DNA of 46,961 nucleotides from Microbacterium capsulatum (GTDB taxonomy: Bacteria; Actinomycetota; Actinomycetes; Actinomycetales; Microbacteriaceae): the NCBI RefSeq assembly GCF_030865425.1, contig NZ_JAVFCB010000015.1, positions 1 through 46,961 on the forward strand. Reading direction: 5' to 3'. The position numbers were made by a program, and so were the translations under genes. This document shows, in pieces, positions 32,657 to 39,921 of this stretch (positions are counted from its first letter, which is position 1; each line of letters starts with the position of its first letter). The notes under the pieces were generated by a model. That model searched no databases, was not told the origin of the DNA, and saw only the letters and a program-made list of their open reading frames with translations.

Positions 32657-33381
32657 ACCTCTTCCTCGACGCGATCCGCTGGATCCTCGCCCCCGCGCAG
32701 TGGACCGGCACCTACGCCCTGCCGACGCTGCTCGCGCAGCATCTGCTCTACACGGTCGCGTCCGTCCTCGTCGCGGCGCTGATCGCCGTCCCCGCCGGAT
32801 GGCTCATCGGGCACACCGGGCGCGGGCGCGAGGTCGCCGTGGCGATCTCGGGCGCGGCACGGGCGATCCCGTCCTTCGGCCTGCTGATCCTGCTCGTGCT
32901 GCTCTTCGGTGTGCTGCAGGTGCCCGCCGCGGGGCTCGTCACGTTCGTGCTGCTCGCGATCCCCTCGCTGCTCGCCGGTGCCTACACCGGGATCGAGGCG
33001 ATCGAGCCGCGGGTGATCGACGCCGCCCGGGCCATGGGCATGACGCCGTGGCAGGTGTTCTGGAAGGTCGAGTTCCCGCTCGGACTGCCGCTGCTCGTCG
33101 GGGGTCTGCGCGCCGGGACCCTGCAGGTGATCGCGACCGTCACGATCGCCGGCTGGGTGAACCTCGGCGGCCTCGGCTTCCCGATCATCCAGGGCATCCA
33201 GTTGAACCGGTTCGACCAGGTGCTCGCCGGAGCCCTGCTGGTCGCCGTGCTCGCCCTCATCGTCGACCTGCTGTTCGCGATCGCCCAGCGCGCCGCCGTT
33301 CCCGCCGGGGTGCGCGCTGCGGGCGGCGGCCGCACCGAGACCGAAGCCCGTCCCCGCGCCTTGCGCCCGGCACGCACCTGA
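32653..33381 (+). CDS. Osmoprotectant ABC-transporter permease (OpuCD-like)
   Basis: 242 residues, about six helices, motifs ARAIPSFGLLILLVLLFG and DAARAMGMTPWQVFWKVEFP. ATG overlaps the stop of the first permease (ATGA) and follows AGGAGG. Second channel half. Confidence 0.92.
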   Translation: MNLFLDAIRWILAPAQWTGTYALPTLLAQHLLYTVASVLVAALIAVPAGWLIGHTGRGREVAVAISGAARAIPSFGLLILLVLLFGVLQVPAAGLVTFVLLAIPSLLAGAYTGIEAIEPRVIDAARAMGMTPWQVFWKVEFPLGLPLLVGGLRAGTLQVIATVTIAGWVNLGGLGFPIIQGIQLNRFDQVLAGALLVAVLALIVDLLFAIAQRAAVPAGVRAAGGGRTETEARPRALRPART

Positions 33382-33433
33382 TCCGGCGCCTCCCGACTTT
33401 CCCGCACCCCAGTCCGCCCCAGAGAGGAACACC

Positions 33434-34351
33434 ATGTTCACCGCTCGCATCACCCGCATCGCTGCCGCAGCAACGGCCGCGGTCGCCGTCGCGCTGGCCC
33501 TCAGCGCATGCAGCTCCAGCAACCCGCTCGCCCAGCCGACGGCGACCGGGGGATCCGGCTCGTCCGGCACGATCGTGGTCGGCTCGCAGGCCTACTACTC
33601 GAACGAGATCATCGCCGAGATCTACGCGCAGGCGCTCGAGAAGGCCGGCATGACCGTCAAGCGCCAGTTCAACATCGGTCAGCGCGACGCGTACATGCCC
33701 GAGGTGAAGTCGGGGGCGATCAACCTGTTCCCCGAGTACACCGGGAACCTGCTCGAGTACCTCGGCGGAAAGGCCGGCACGAACAGCCCCGACGACGTCT
33801 ACGCGGCCCTGAAGAAGGCGCTGCCGTCGAGCCTCACGGCCCTCGACTACGCCAAGGCCGCCGACCAGGACACCTACACCGTGACCAAGGCCAACGCCGA
33901 CAAGTACGGTCTGTCCTCGATCGCCGACCTGAACAAGATGCCCGGAACGGTGACGGTCGGCGCCGCCCCCGAGTTCGAGAAGCGCCCCTACGGCCCCGCC
34001 GCCGCGAAGACGGTCTACGGCGTGAACCTGGCGTTCTCCGCGACCGGGCAGACGACGCTCGAGGCCCTGCAGGCCGGCACCGTGCAGGTCGCCGACATCT
34101 ACACGGCCGACCCCGCGTTCGAGAAGGGCGACCTCGTGGCGTTGAAGGATCCGAAGAACCTGATCCTGTCGTCGAACGTCGTCCCGATCGCGAGCGCGAA
34201 CATCGCCGACAAGATCTCGAAGACGATCAACGCGGTCAGCGCCAAGCTCACCACGGCCGAGCTCGTGAAGCTCAACGTGCAGAGCACGGTCGACAAGAAG
34301 CAGCCCGCCGACATCGCCAAGGCCTGGCTGAAGGCCCAGGGGCTCAGCTGA
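33434..34351 (+). CDS. Osmoprotectant-binding lipoprotein (OpuCC/ProX-like)
   Basis: 305 residues. Lipoprotein signal with LSAC (C26), then the binding domain with GSQAYYSNEIIAEIYAQAL and NLFPEYTGNLLEYLG, typical for betaine/choline binding proteins. Anchored outside the membrane to feed the two permeases. GAGAGGAA precedes ATG. Last gene of the operon, followed directly by a repeat block. Confidence 0.93.
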   Translation: MFTARITRIAAAATAAVAVALALSACSSSNPLAQPTATGGSGSSGTIVVGSQAYYSNEIIAEIYAQALEKAGMTVKRQFNIGQRDAYMPEVKSGAINLFPEYTGNLLEYLGGKAGTNSPDDVYAALKKALPSSLTALDYAKAADQDTYTVTKANADKYGLSSIADLNKMPGTVTVGAAPEFEKRPYGPAAAKTVYGVNLAFSATGQTTLEALQAGTVQVADIYTADPAFEKGDLVALKDPKNLILSSNVVPIASANIADKISKTINAVSAKLTTAELVKLNVQSTVDKKQPADIAKAWLKAQGLS

Positions 34352-34358
34352 GGTCGGA

Positions 34359-34704
34359 TCGGGGTCGTTGAGCGAGGACGCCGGAGGCGACCGAGACGAA
34401 ACGCGGTGACGGGCGGGCGACCGCGTTTCGTCTCGCTCCTCGCTGCGCTCGGGGCTCGCTCAACGGCCCGGGGATGGCGGCCTATCCGAGGTGCCGCGCG
34501 AAGAACCGCCCGGCGTCCTCGCCACTCGGCTGTCCCCTATCGGGGTCGTTGAGCGAGGACGCCGGAGGCGACCGAGACGAAACGCGGTGACCTGTGGGCG
34601 ACCGCGTTCGTCTCGCTCCTCGCTGCGCTCGTGGCTCGCTCAACGACCCCGGGGATGGCGGCCTATCCGAGGTGCCGCGCGAAGAACCGCCCGGCGTCCT
34701 CGCC
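34359..34704. repeat. Duplicated block: family-A hairpin plus end of the hydrolase gene, two copies
   Basis: Copy 1 spans 34359-34523 and copy 2 34540-34704, offset 181 bp at both ends, differing by a few substitutions and small indels. Each holds a family-A hairpin (about 34364-34466 and 34545-34648) followed by the last codons of the hydrolase (reading EDAGRFFARHLG on the minus strand). Only copy 2 is joined to the gene. Confidence 0.88.
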
Positions 34705-35406
34705 GGCCCACACCGGGACACCGGTGTGTCCGCCTAGGTTGGCCTGCAGGGTCTTCTCCGCGGATCCGAACGCGTCGAACACGTCGAGCGCCCGCTGCCG
34801 GTCGTTGCCCTCGTCGTCCCACTGCAGCAGGACGTGCACCGGGATCGTGACCCGCCGGGCCTCGTCGAACATGCGCAGCGGCACGTAGCTGCCGGCGAAG
34901 AGCCCGGCCGCCACGATGCGCGGTTCGATCGCCGCGAGCCGGATCCCGATCGCGAGCACCCCGCCGGAGTAGGCGACCGGGCCGCCGATCTCGGGCAGCG
35001 CGAGCACCGCGTCCAGGGCCGTCCGCCACTCCGGGACCGCCCTGTCGACGAGCGGCAGCACCAGTCGATCGATGACGTCCTCGTCCGGACGAAGGCCGGC
35101 ATCCAGCGCCTGCCAGAGCTCCGCCCTGGCGCTCTCGAGGTCGGGCAGCGCCGGCCGGGCGCCGTTGCCCGGCAGCTCGATCGCGACGGAGGCGAAGCCG
35201 AGTTCGGCCGCGGCGCGGGCGCGCCCGTCGAGTCGGGGGCGCATCCGGGCGAGCCCTGGCCCGCTCGGATGGCCGAGCAGGATCAGCGGGACGGGTGCGG
35301 ATGCGGAGGCGGATCCGGGCGTCCAGAGGATGCCGGGGATCTCACCGAGGAGGAAGTCGCGCTCGACGATGCCGTCGTCGCGATGCGTGGTGGAGGTGAT
35401 GTTCAT
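34663..35406 (-). CDS. Alpha/beta hydrolase (dienelactone-hydrolase-like)
   Basis: 247 residues. Nucleophile elbow AYSGG (A-x-S-x-G, with Ala for the usual first Gly) near residue 146, Asp in LLQWDDEG and His in NLGGHTGVP complete a plausible triad; the early LGHPSG region fits the oxyanion hole. Substrate unknown. No signal peptide. The C-terminus (EDAGRFFARHLG) is duplicated as a free fragment 181 bp downstream. ATG follows AAAGG; a 16-codon open frame with a strong ribosome site precedes it. Confidence 0.8.
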   Translation of the reverse strand: MNITSTTHRDDGIVERDFLLGEIPGILWTPGSASASAPVPLILLGHPSGPGLARMRPRLDGRARAAAELGFASVAIELPGNGARPALPDLESARAELWQALDAGLRPDEDVIDRLVLPLVDRAVPEWRTALDAVLALPEIGGPVAYSGGVLAIGIRLAAIEPRIVAAGLFAGSYVPLRMFDEARRVTIPVHVLLQWDDEGNDRQRALDVFDAFGSAEKTLQANLGGHTGVPVWAGEDAGRFFARHLG

Positions 35407-35451
35407 GGTCGTGCCTTTCGGGAGTACGCAATCACGGCGCTCCCGGGCGAC

Positions 35452-35502
35452 CTATCGCCCGACCGTGACCTCGCTGAGGAGCACCCACGTCGTTTCGTTC
35501 AC
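35452..35502 (-). CDS. Possible 16-residue upstream peptide
   Basis: GTG at 35502 opens MNETTWVLLSEVTVGR and stop, ending 45 nt before the hydrolase ATG. A strong AGGAGG lies about 8 nt before the GTG and a TACGGT box (35540-35545) about 38 nt before it. It may be a leader peptide coupled to the hydrolase, or the ribosome site may be a remnant of a longer lost gene: the frame stays open upstream (AYAVWQEEEVVPV). Confidence 0.35.
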   Translation of the reverse strand: MNETTWVLLSEVTVGR

Positions 35503-35855
35503 GGGGACCACCTCCTCTTCCTGCCACACGGCGTAGGCGACCGTAGCACTTCCCGGTGGTGTCGTCGAGCGCCATCCCGCGGCGGCAGCGATGCGCGACC
35601 GGATCCGGTTCGGGATGGATCGCCCTGGATGTGCTTCCAGAGATGGATTCCGCTGCTCCGAGCGCGCTGGGCGCGGCGAAATCCATCTCCGTGCCCAGGG
35701 CGCTGCGTCGGGAGATGGAAAACGCTGCTCGGTCGGCGGCCCGAGCAGCGAAACCCATCCCCCACCCGGGTGTGCGAGCCGCGCAGTTCGATGCTGCGGT
35801 CGGGCCTTTCGATGGTACGGGACGGGTCGGCGGCGCTGACCCCGGCCGTGCCGCC
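35503..35855. other. Intergenic region between hydrolase leader and aldehyde dehydrogenase
   Basis: Holds the putative promoter of the small upstream frame and the family-C doublet. Both flanking genes are on the minus strand, so this is the 3' region of the aldehyde dehydrogenase. I see no convincing protein gene in it. Confidence 0.6.
35641..35760. repeat. Doublet of 48-bp hairpin repeats, family C, second site
   Basis: Units at 35641-35688 (AGATGGATTCCGC ... GCGAAATCCATCT) and 35713-35760 (AGATGGAAAACGC ... GCGAAACCCATCC), spaced by 24 bp. Same unit length, orientation and spacing as 13846-13966. Confidence 0.85.
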
Positions 35856-37289
35856 TCAGTCCAGCGCGCTCATCACGTGCTTGATGCGGGTGTAGTCGTC
35901 GAAGCCGTACTGTGACAGATCCTTGCCGTAGCCGGAGTGCTTGAACCCGCCGTGCGGCATGTCCGAGACGAACGGGATGTGCGTGTTGATCCACACGCAG
36001 CCGAAGTCGAGGTCGCGGGAGAACCGCAGCGAGCGGGCGTGGTCCTTCGTCCACACCGATGCCGCCAGGGCGTAGGGCACGCCGTTCGCGTAGCCGAGGG
36101 CCTCGTCGTCGTCCTCGAACGACTGCACCGTGAGGACCGGGCCGAAGATCTCGCTCTGCACGGCCTCGTCGTGCTGCCGCATGCCCGAGACGATCGTCGG
36201 CTCGAAGAAGTACCCGACCTCGCCCTGGCGGCGGCCGCCGGTCTCGATCCGCGCGTGCGCGGGCAGCCGGTCCACGAAGCCCTGCACCTGAGCGAGCTGT
36301 GCGGCGCTCGACAGCGGACCGTAGAACACGCCCTCCTCGCGGGGGCCGCCGGTGCGGGCGTGGGTGCGCACCCGCTCGACCAGCGCGCGGATCAGCTTGT
36401 CGTGCACCGAGGCGTGCACGATCACCCGGGTCGCGGCCGTGCAGTCCTGGCCGGCGTTGAAGAACGCACCGGTCACGATGCCCGCCGCGGCCTTCTCGAT
36501 CGACGCGTCGGGGAACACGATCGCGGGGGCCTTGCCGCCGAGCTCGAGGTGCACGCGCTTCACATCGGAGGCGGCCGACTCCGCCACCGCCATGCCGGCG
36601 CGGACGGATCCCGTGATCGCGACCATCTGCGGTGTCCGGTGCGCGACCAGGGCCGCGCCCGTCTCCCGATCGCCGAGGACCACGTTGAGCGTGCCGGCGG
36701 GGGTGTGCTCGGCCACGATCTCCGCGAGCAGCAGGGTGGTCAGCGGCGTCGCCTCGGCCGGCTTCAGCACGATCGTGTTGCCGGCGGCCAGCGCCGGGGC
36801 GATCTTCCACACGGCCATGTTGAGCGGGTAGTTCCACGGCGTGACCTGGCCGATCACGCCGACCGGCTCGCGGCGCACGTACGAGGTGTGCCCGGCCATG
36901 TACTCCGCGGCCGCGCGGCCCTCGAGGCTGCGGGCGGCGCCGGCGAAGAAGCGCAGCTGGTCGACGGACTGGTCGATCTCGTCGGCCACGAGGCTCGCCC
37001 GGGGCTTGCCGGTGTCCTGCGATTCGAGGTCCGCGAACTCGTCGGCGCGGGCGGCCATCGCGTCGGCGATCCGGAACAGCGCGAGCTGCCGCTCGGCGGG
37101 CGTCGTGTCGCGCCAGAGCGGGAAGGCCGTGGCAGCGGCGGCGTAGGCGGCGTCGACGTCGCTCCGATCCGAGATCGGCGCCTGGCCGTACACCTGCTCG
37201 GTGGCCGGGTCGACGAGGTCCATGCGGCCCTCGCCGCGGGCGGCGACGTACCGGCCGCCGATGAAGTTCTGCAACAGCGTGGTCTGCAT
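35856..37289 (-). CDS. Aldehyde dehydrogenase, probable gamma-aminobutyraldehyde dehydrogenase (PatD-like)
   Basis: 477 residues. Catalytic C283 (FFNAGQDCTAATR) and general base E249 (LELGGKAP) are present, with the NAD-site TPWNYPLNMAVWKIAPAL and ITGSVRAG. Closest in pattern to dehydrogenases that oxidise 4-aminobutyraldehyde in putrescine breakdown. Shares a divergent promoter region with an Lrp regulator that is followed by a PuuB-like oxidase. ATG at 37289 follows TAGGTT by 7 nt (leaderless); an in-frame ATG three codons upstream lies inside the spacer. Confidence 0.9.
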   Translation of the reverse strand: MQTTLLQNFIGGRYVAARGEGRMDLVDPATEQVYGQAPISDRSDVDAAYAAAATAFPLWRDTTPAERQLALFRIADAMAARADEFADLESQDTGKPRASLVADEIDQSVDQLRFFAGAARSLEGRAAAEYMAGHTSYVRREPVGVIGQVTPWNYPLNMAVWKIAPALAAGNTIVLKPAEATPLTTLLLAEIVAEHTPAGTLNVVLGDRETGAALVAHRTPQMVAITGSVRAGMAVAESAASDVKRVHLELGGKAPAIVFPDASIEKAAAGIVTGAFFNAGQDCTAATRVIVHASVHDKLIRALVERVRTHARTGGPREEGVFYGPLSSAAQLAQVQGFVDRLPAHARIETGGRRQGEVGYFFEPTIVSGMRQHDEAVQSEIFGPVLTVQSFEDDDEALGYANGVPYALAASVWTKDHARSLRFSRDLDFGCVWINTHIPFVSDMPHGGFKHSGYGKDLSQYGFDDYTRIKHVMSALD

Positions 37290-37296
37290 GCGGAAC

Positions 37297-37316
37297 AACC
37301 TACGTGAGATCCCACG
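37297..37316 (-). promoter_or_regulatory. -10 box of the aldehyde dehydrogenase with adjacent dyad
   Basis: TAGGTT (37297-37302, minus strand) 7 nt before ATG. Immediately upstream lies CGTGAGATCCCACG (37303-37316), a 14-bp palindrome with one mismatched pair, placed in the -10/-35 spacer. Candidate Lrp-type operator. Confidence 0.5.
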
Positions 37317-37354
37317 AAATCGAAAGAAATGTGGATCCGAATCTGCGAAATCAG

Positions 37355-37383
37355 TTGCAGAGGATAGTTGATGGTGTCAGGAT
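37355..37383 (+). promoter_or_regulatory. Promoter of the Lrp-family gene (leaderless type)
   Basis: -35 TTGCAG (37355-37360), 17 nt, -10 CAGGAT (37378-37383), 6 nt, ATG. The best matched -35/-10 pair among the leaderless set. Confidence 0.65.
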
Positions 37384-37389
37384 CGTCGC

Positions 37390-37857
37390 ATGAGCGAGAA
37401 GCCCAAGGCGCCGGTGCTGGACGATGTCTCGAAGCGGATCATCGAGCTGCTGCAGGAGGACGGTCGCCGTCCCTACGCCGAGATCGGTCGCGCGGTCGGC
37501 CTCAGCGAGGCCGCCGTGCGTCAGCGCGTGCAGCGCCTCACCGACAGTGGCATCGTGCAGATCGTCGCCGTGACCGATCCGCGCCAGCTCGGCTTCTCCC
37601 GCATGGCCATGCTCGGGATCCGCGTCGAGGGGGATCCGCGGATCGTCGCCGAGGAGATCGCGCGCATCCCCGCCATCGCCTACGTCAACGTGACGCTGGG
37701 ATCCTTCGACATCCTCGCCGAGGCGATCTGCGAGAGCGACGAGGAACTGCTCGATCTGGTCGCGACGCGGATCCGCCCGATCCCCGGCGTCAAGCACACC
37801 GAGTACTTCCTCTACGCGGGTCAGCACAAGGACTTCTACAACTGGGGCACCCGCTGA
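37390..37857 (+). CDS. Lrp/AsnC-family regulator
   Basis: 155 residues. N-terminal winged helix with KRIIELLQEDGRRPYAEIGR and LSEAAVRQRVQRLTDSG, then the RAM ligand-binding domain (AMLGIRVEGDPRIVAEEIARIP, ILAEAICESDEELLDLV). Binds amino acids or amines as an octamer or dimer. Placed between the divergent aldehyde dehydrogenase and the downstream oxidase, it probably controls both. Confidence 0.95.
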   Translation: MSEKPKAPVLDDVSKRIIELLQEDGRRPYAEIGRAVGLSEAAVRQRVQRLTDSGIVQIVAVTDPRQLGFSRMAMLGIRVEGDPRIVAEEIARIPAIAYVNVTLGSFDILAEAICESDEELLDLVATRIRPIPGVKHTEYFLYAGQHKDFYNWGTR

Positions 37858-37994
37858 TCCGGAGCCCCGGCACCCCCGCCGCCCGGGCTCGCTGACCGCC
37901 CTGGCCCGCCGAACACCGTCGCCGCGGCGACCCCGGCGCGCTGCGCCGAGCCCGGAACCGAACCTCTCCCACCGCACCGGACAAGGAAGTCGCC

Positions 37995-39389
37995 ATGGGA
38001 ACAACCGTCTTCGAACGACGGCAGCCGAGCGCCTCGGTCATCGAGCGCTCCCTCGAGAGCACGGCGCACGCGCCGTTCTGGCTCGACGACGTCGAGCGCA
38101 CCGCGTATCCGGCGCTCGCAGGCGGCGTCCGCGCCGACCTCGCGATCGTCGGCGGCGGTTACGCCGGACTCTGGACCGCGATCCGCGCCAAGGAGCGCGA
38201 CCCGCAGCGCACGGTCGTGCTGCTCGAGGCGAACCGGGTCGGCTGGGCCGCGTCCGGTCGCAACGGCGGCTTCTGCGAGGCGAGCCTGACTCACGGCGAG
38301 GAGAACGGTCAGAACCGCTGGCCCGCCGAGATGGAGGCGCTCGAGCGGCTGGGCCTGGAGAATCTCGACGGCATCGAGCAGAGCGTGCAGCGCTACGGCA
38401 TGGACGTGGACTGGGAGCGAACCGGCCAGCTCGCTCTCGCGGTCGAACCGCACCAGATCGAGTGGATGGCGGGCGAGAACTTCCTCGACCAGGCGGCCGT
38501 GCAGGCCGAGGTCGCCTCGCCCACCTACCTCGCCGGATCCTGGAACCGCACGGGCTGCGCGATGGTGCACCCCGCGAAGCTCGCGTTCGAGCTCGCCCGG
38601 GTCGCGACCGAGCTCGGCGTGCAGATCTTCGAGCGCACCAGGGTCACGGGGATCCGCGGCAAGGGCCTCCAGACCGTCACGGCGGAGAACGGATCCGTCG
38701 TCACGGACCAGGTCGTGCTCGCGACGAACGTGTTCCCGTCGCTGCTCAAGCGCAACCGCCTGATGACCGTCCCCGTCTACGACTACGCGCTGATGACCGA
38801 GCCGCTCACGGCCGAGCAGTACGACGCGATCGGCTGGAAGAACCGGCAGGGTCTCGCGGACAGCGCGAACCAGTTCCACTACTACCGGTTGAGCGCCGAC
38901 AACCGGATCCTGTTCGGCGGCTACGACGCGATCTACCACTTCGGCGGCAAGGTGCGCGAGGAGTACGAGGAGCGCCCGGAGACGTTCCGTACGCTCGCCT
39001 CGCACTTCTTCACCACGTTCCCGCAGCTCGAGGGCCTGCAGTTCACGCACCGCTGGGCGGGCGCGATCGACTCGTGCAGCCGGTTCTGCGCCTTCTTCGG
39101 CACCGCGCGCGGCGGGCGCGTCGCCTACGCGGCCGGTTTCACCGGGCTCGGCGTCGGCGCCACCCGGTTCGCCGCGGACGTCATGCTCGACGAGCTCGCG
39201 GGGCTCACGACCGAGCGCACCCAGCTGGAGATGGTGCGCACGAAGCCGATCCCGTTCCCGCCGGAGCCGGCGGCCTCGATCGGCGTCGGTCTCGTGCGCG
39301 CGGCCATGGATCGGGCCGACCACAACGGCGGTCGCCGCAACCTGTTCCTGAAGACGCTCGACGCCGTCGGCATGGGGTTCGACTCGTGA
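37995..39389 (+). CDS. FAD-dependent amine/amino-acid oxidase (PuuB/DAO-like)
   Basis: 464 residues. FAD site IVGGGYAGLWTAIRAKE at 51-67 and the second contact AASGRNGGFCEASLTHG, as in gamma-glutamylputrescine oxidase; the C-terminal AYAAGFTGLGVGATRFAAD closes the flavin site. Oxidises a primary or secondary amine to an aldehyde with hydrogen peroxide. The aldehyde dehydrogenase across the promoter could take the next step. AAGGAAG precedes ATG. Whether the substrate is gamma-glutamylated is unknown; no PuuA-type ligase is in the window. Confidence 0.88.
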   Translation: MGTTVFERRQPSASVIERSLESTAHAPFWLDDVERTAYPALAGGVRADLAIVGGGYAGLWTAIRAKERDPQRTVVLLEANRVGWAASGRNGGFCEASLTHGEENGQNRWPAEMEALERLGLENLDGIEQSVQRYGMDVDWERTGQLALAVEPHQIEWMAGENFLDQAAVQAEVASPTYLAGSWNRTGCAMVHPAKLAFELARVATELGVQIFERTRVTGIRGKGLQTVTAENGSVVTDQVVLATNVFPSLLKRNRLMTVPVYDYALMTEPLTAEQYDAIGWKNRQGLADSANQFHYYRLSADNRILFGGYDAIYHFGGKVREEYEERPETFRTLASHFFTTFPQLEGLQFTHRWAGAIDSCSRFCAFFGTARGGRVAYAAGFTGLGVGATRFAADVMLDELAGLTTERTQLEMVRTKPIPFPPEPAASIGVGLVRAAMDRADHNGGRRNLFLKTLDAVGMGFDS

Positions 39390-39730
39390 CCGCGCTGCCC
39401 CTCGCCGGGACGGCCGTGGCCGGCCTCGACCTCGCTCACGCGCCGCTGCCGGCTTCCGACGTGGTCGCGGGCGCGCCGACGACCGCTGTCGCGGTGCTCG
39501 ACGACACGGGAGACCGTGAGATCGGGATCTGGGAGATGACGCCCGGCACGGCCCGCGACACCGAGGCCGACGAGCTGTTCGTCGTGCTGTCGGGCCGCGC
39601 GACGATCGCGTTCGAGGATCCGGCGCTGGCGTCGTTGGAGGTGGGGCCGGGCTCCGTCGTCCGGCTCGCCGAGGGGATGCGCACGGCGTGGACCGTGACC
39701 GAGACGCTGCGCAAGGTCTACATCACGTGA
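39386..39730 (+). CDS. Cupin-domain protein (DUF861-like)
   Basis: 114 residues, a single small beta-barrel. Motifs EIGIWEMTPGTARDTEADELFVVLSG and VVRLAEGMRTAWTVTETLRKVYI match the DUF861 type of cupin often found beside PuuB-like oxidases. No clear metal-binding His cluster. GTG overlaps the oxidase stop (GTGA), so the two are coupled. Role unknown, possibly handling an unstable product. Confidence 0.82.
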   Translation: MTALPLAGTAVAGLDLAHAPLPASDVVAGAPTTAVAVLDDTGDREIGIWEMTPGTARDTEADELFVVLSGRATIAFEDPALASLEVGPGSVVRLAEGMRTAWTVTETLRKVYIT

Positions 39731-39783
39731 GCGTGAGTCGGCAATCGCATCCCGCGCGGGCACGACGGTGACCGTCGCCCGGC

Positions 39784-39789
39784 TAGCCT
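39784..39789 (+). promoter_or_regulatory. -10 box of the 41-codon gene (leaderless type)
   Basis: TAGCCT followed by exactly 6 nt (CAGGGG) and ATG, the same geometry as the P450 and Pr6Pr promoters. Confidence 0.55.
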
Positions 39790-39795
39790 CAGGGG

Positions 39796-39921
39796 ATGAC
39801 CTTCTATGCGTACGACGCGGCCGTCGACAGTGACGGGATCCGCCGCGAGCTCCTCCCGATTGACCGGTTCGGTGATGCGGCACCATCGTCCGCCGGCACA
39901 GCGGGGGAGGCTGCCGCGTGA
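39796..39921 (+). CDS. Small protein of 41 residues, coupled to the downstream peptidase-like gene
   Basis: Reads MTFYAYDAAVDSDGIRREL and on through LPIDRFGDAAPS to a short Ala/Gly tail. I do not recognise a family. Support: a TAnnnT box 6 nt before ATG, GTGA overlap of its stop with the GTG of the next gene, and the gap it fills between two operons. No signal peptide or membrane helix. It could be a real small protein or a translated leader that opens the next start site. Confidence 0.55.
   Translation: MTFYAYDAAVDSDGIRRELLPIDRFGDAAPSSAGTAGEAAA

Noticed and set aside
34482..34721. A 79-codon minus-strand frame ending like the hydrolase
   Set aside because: It is made of the duplicated gene end plus repeat sequence; no start region or independent function is visible.
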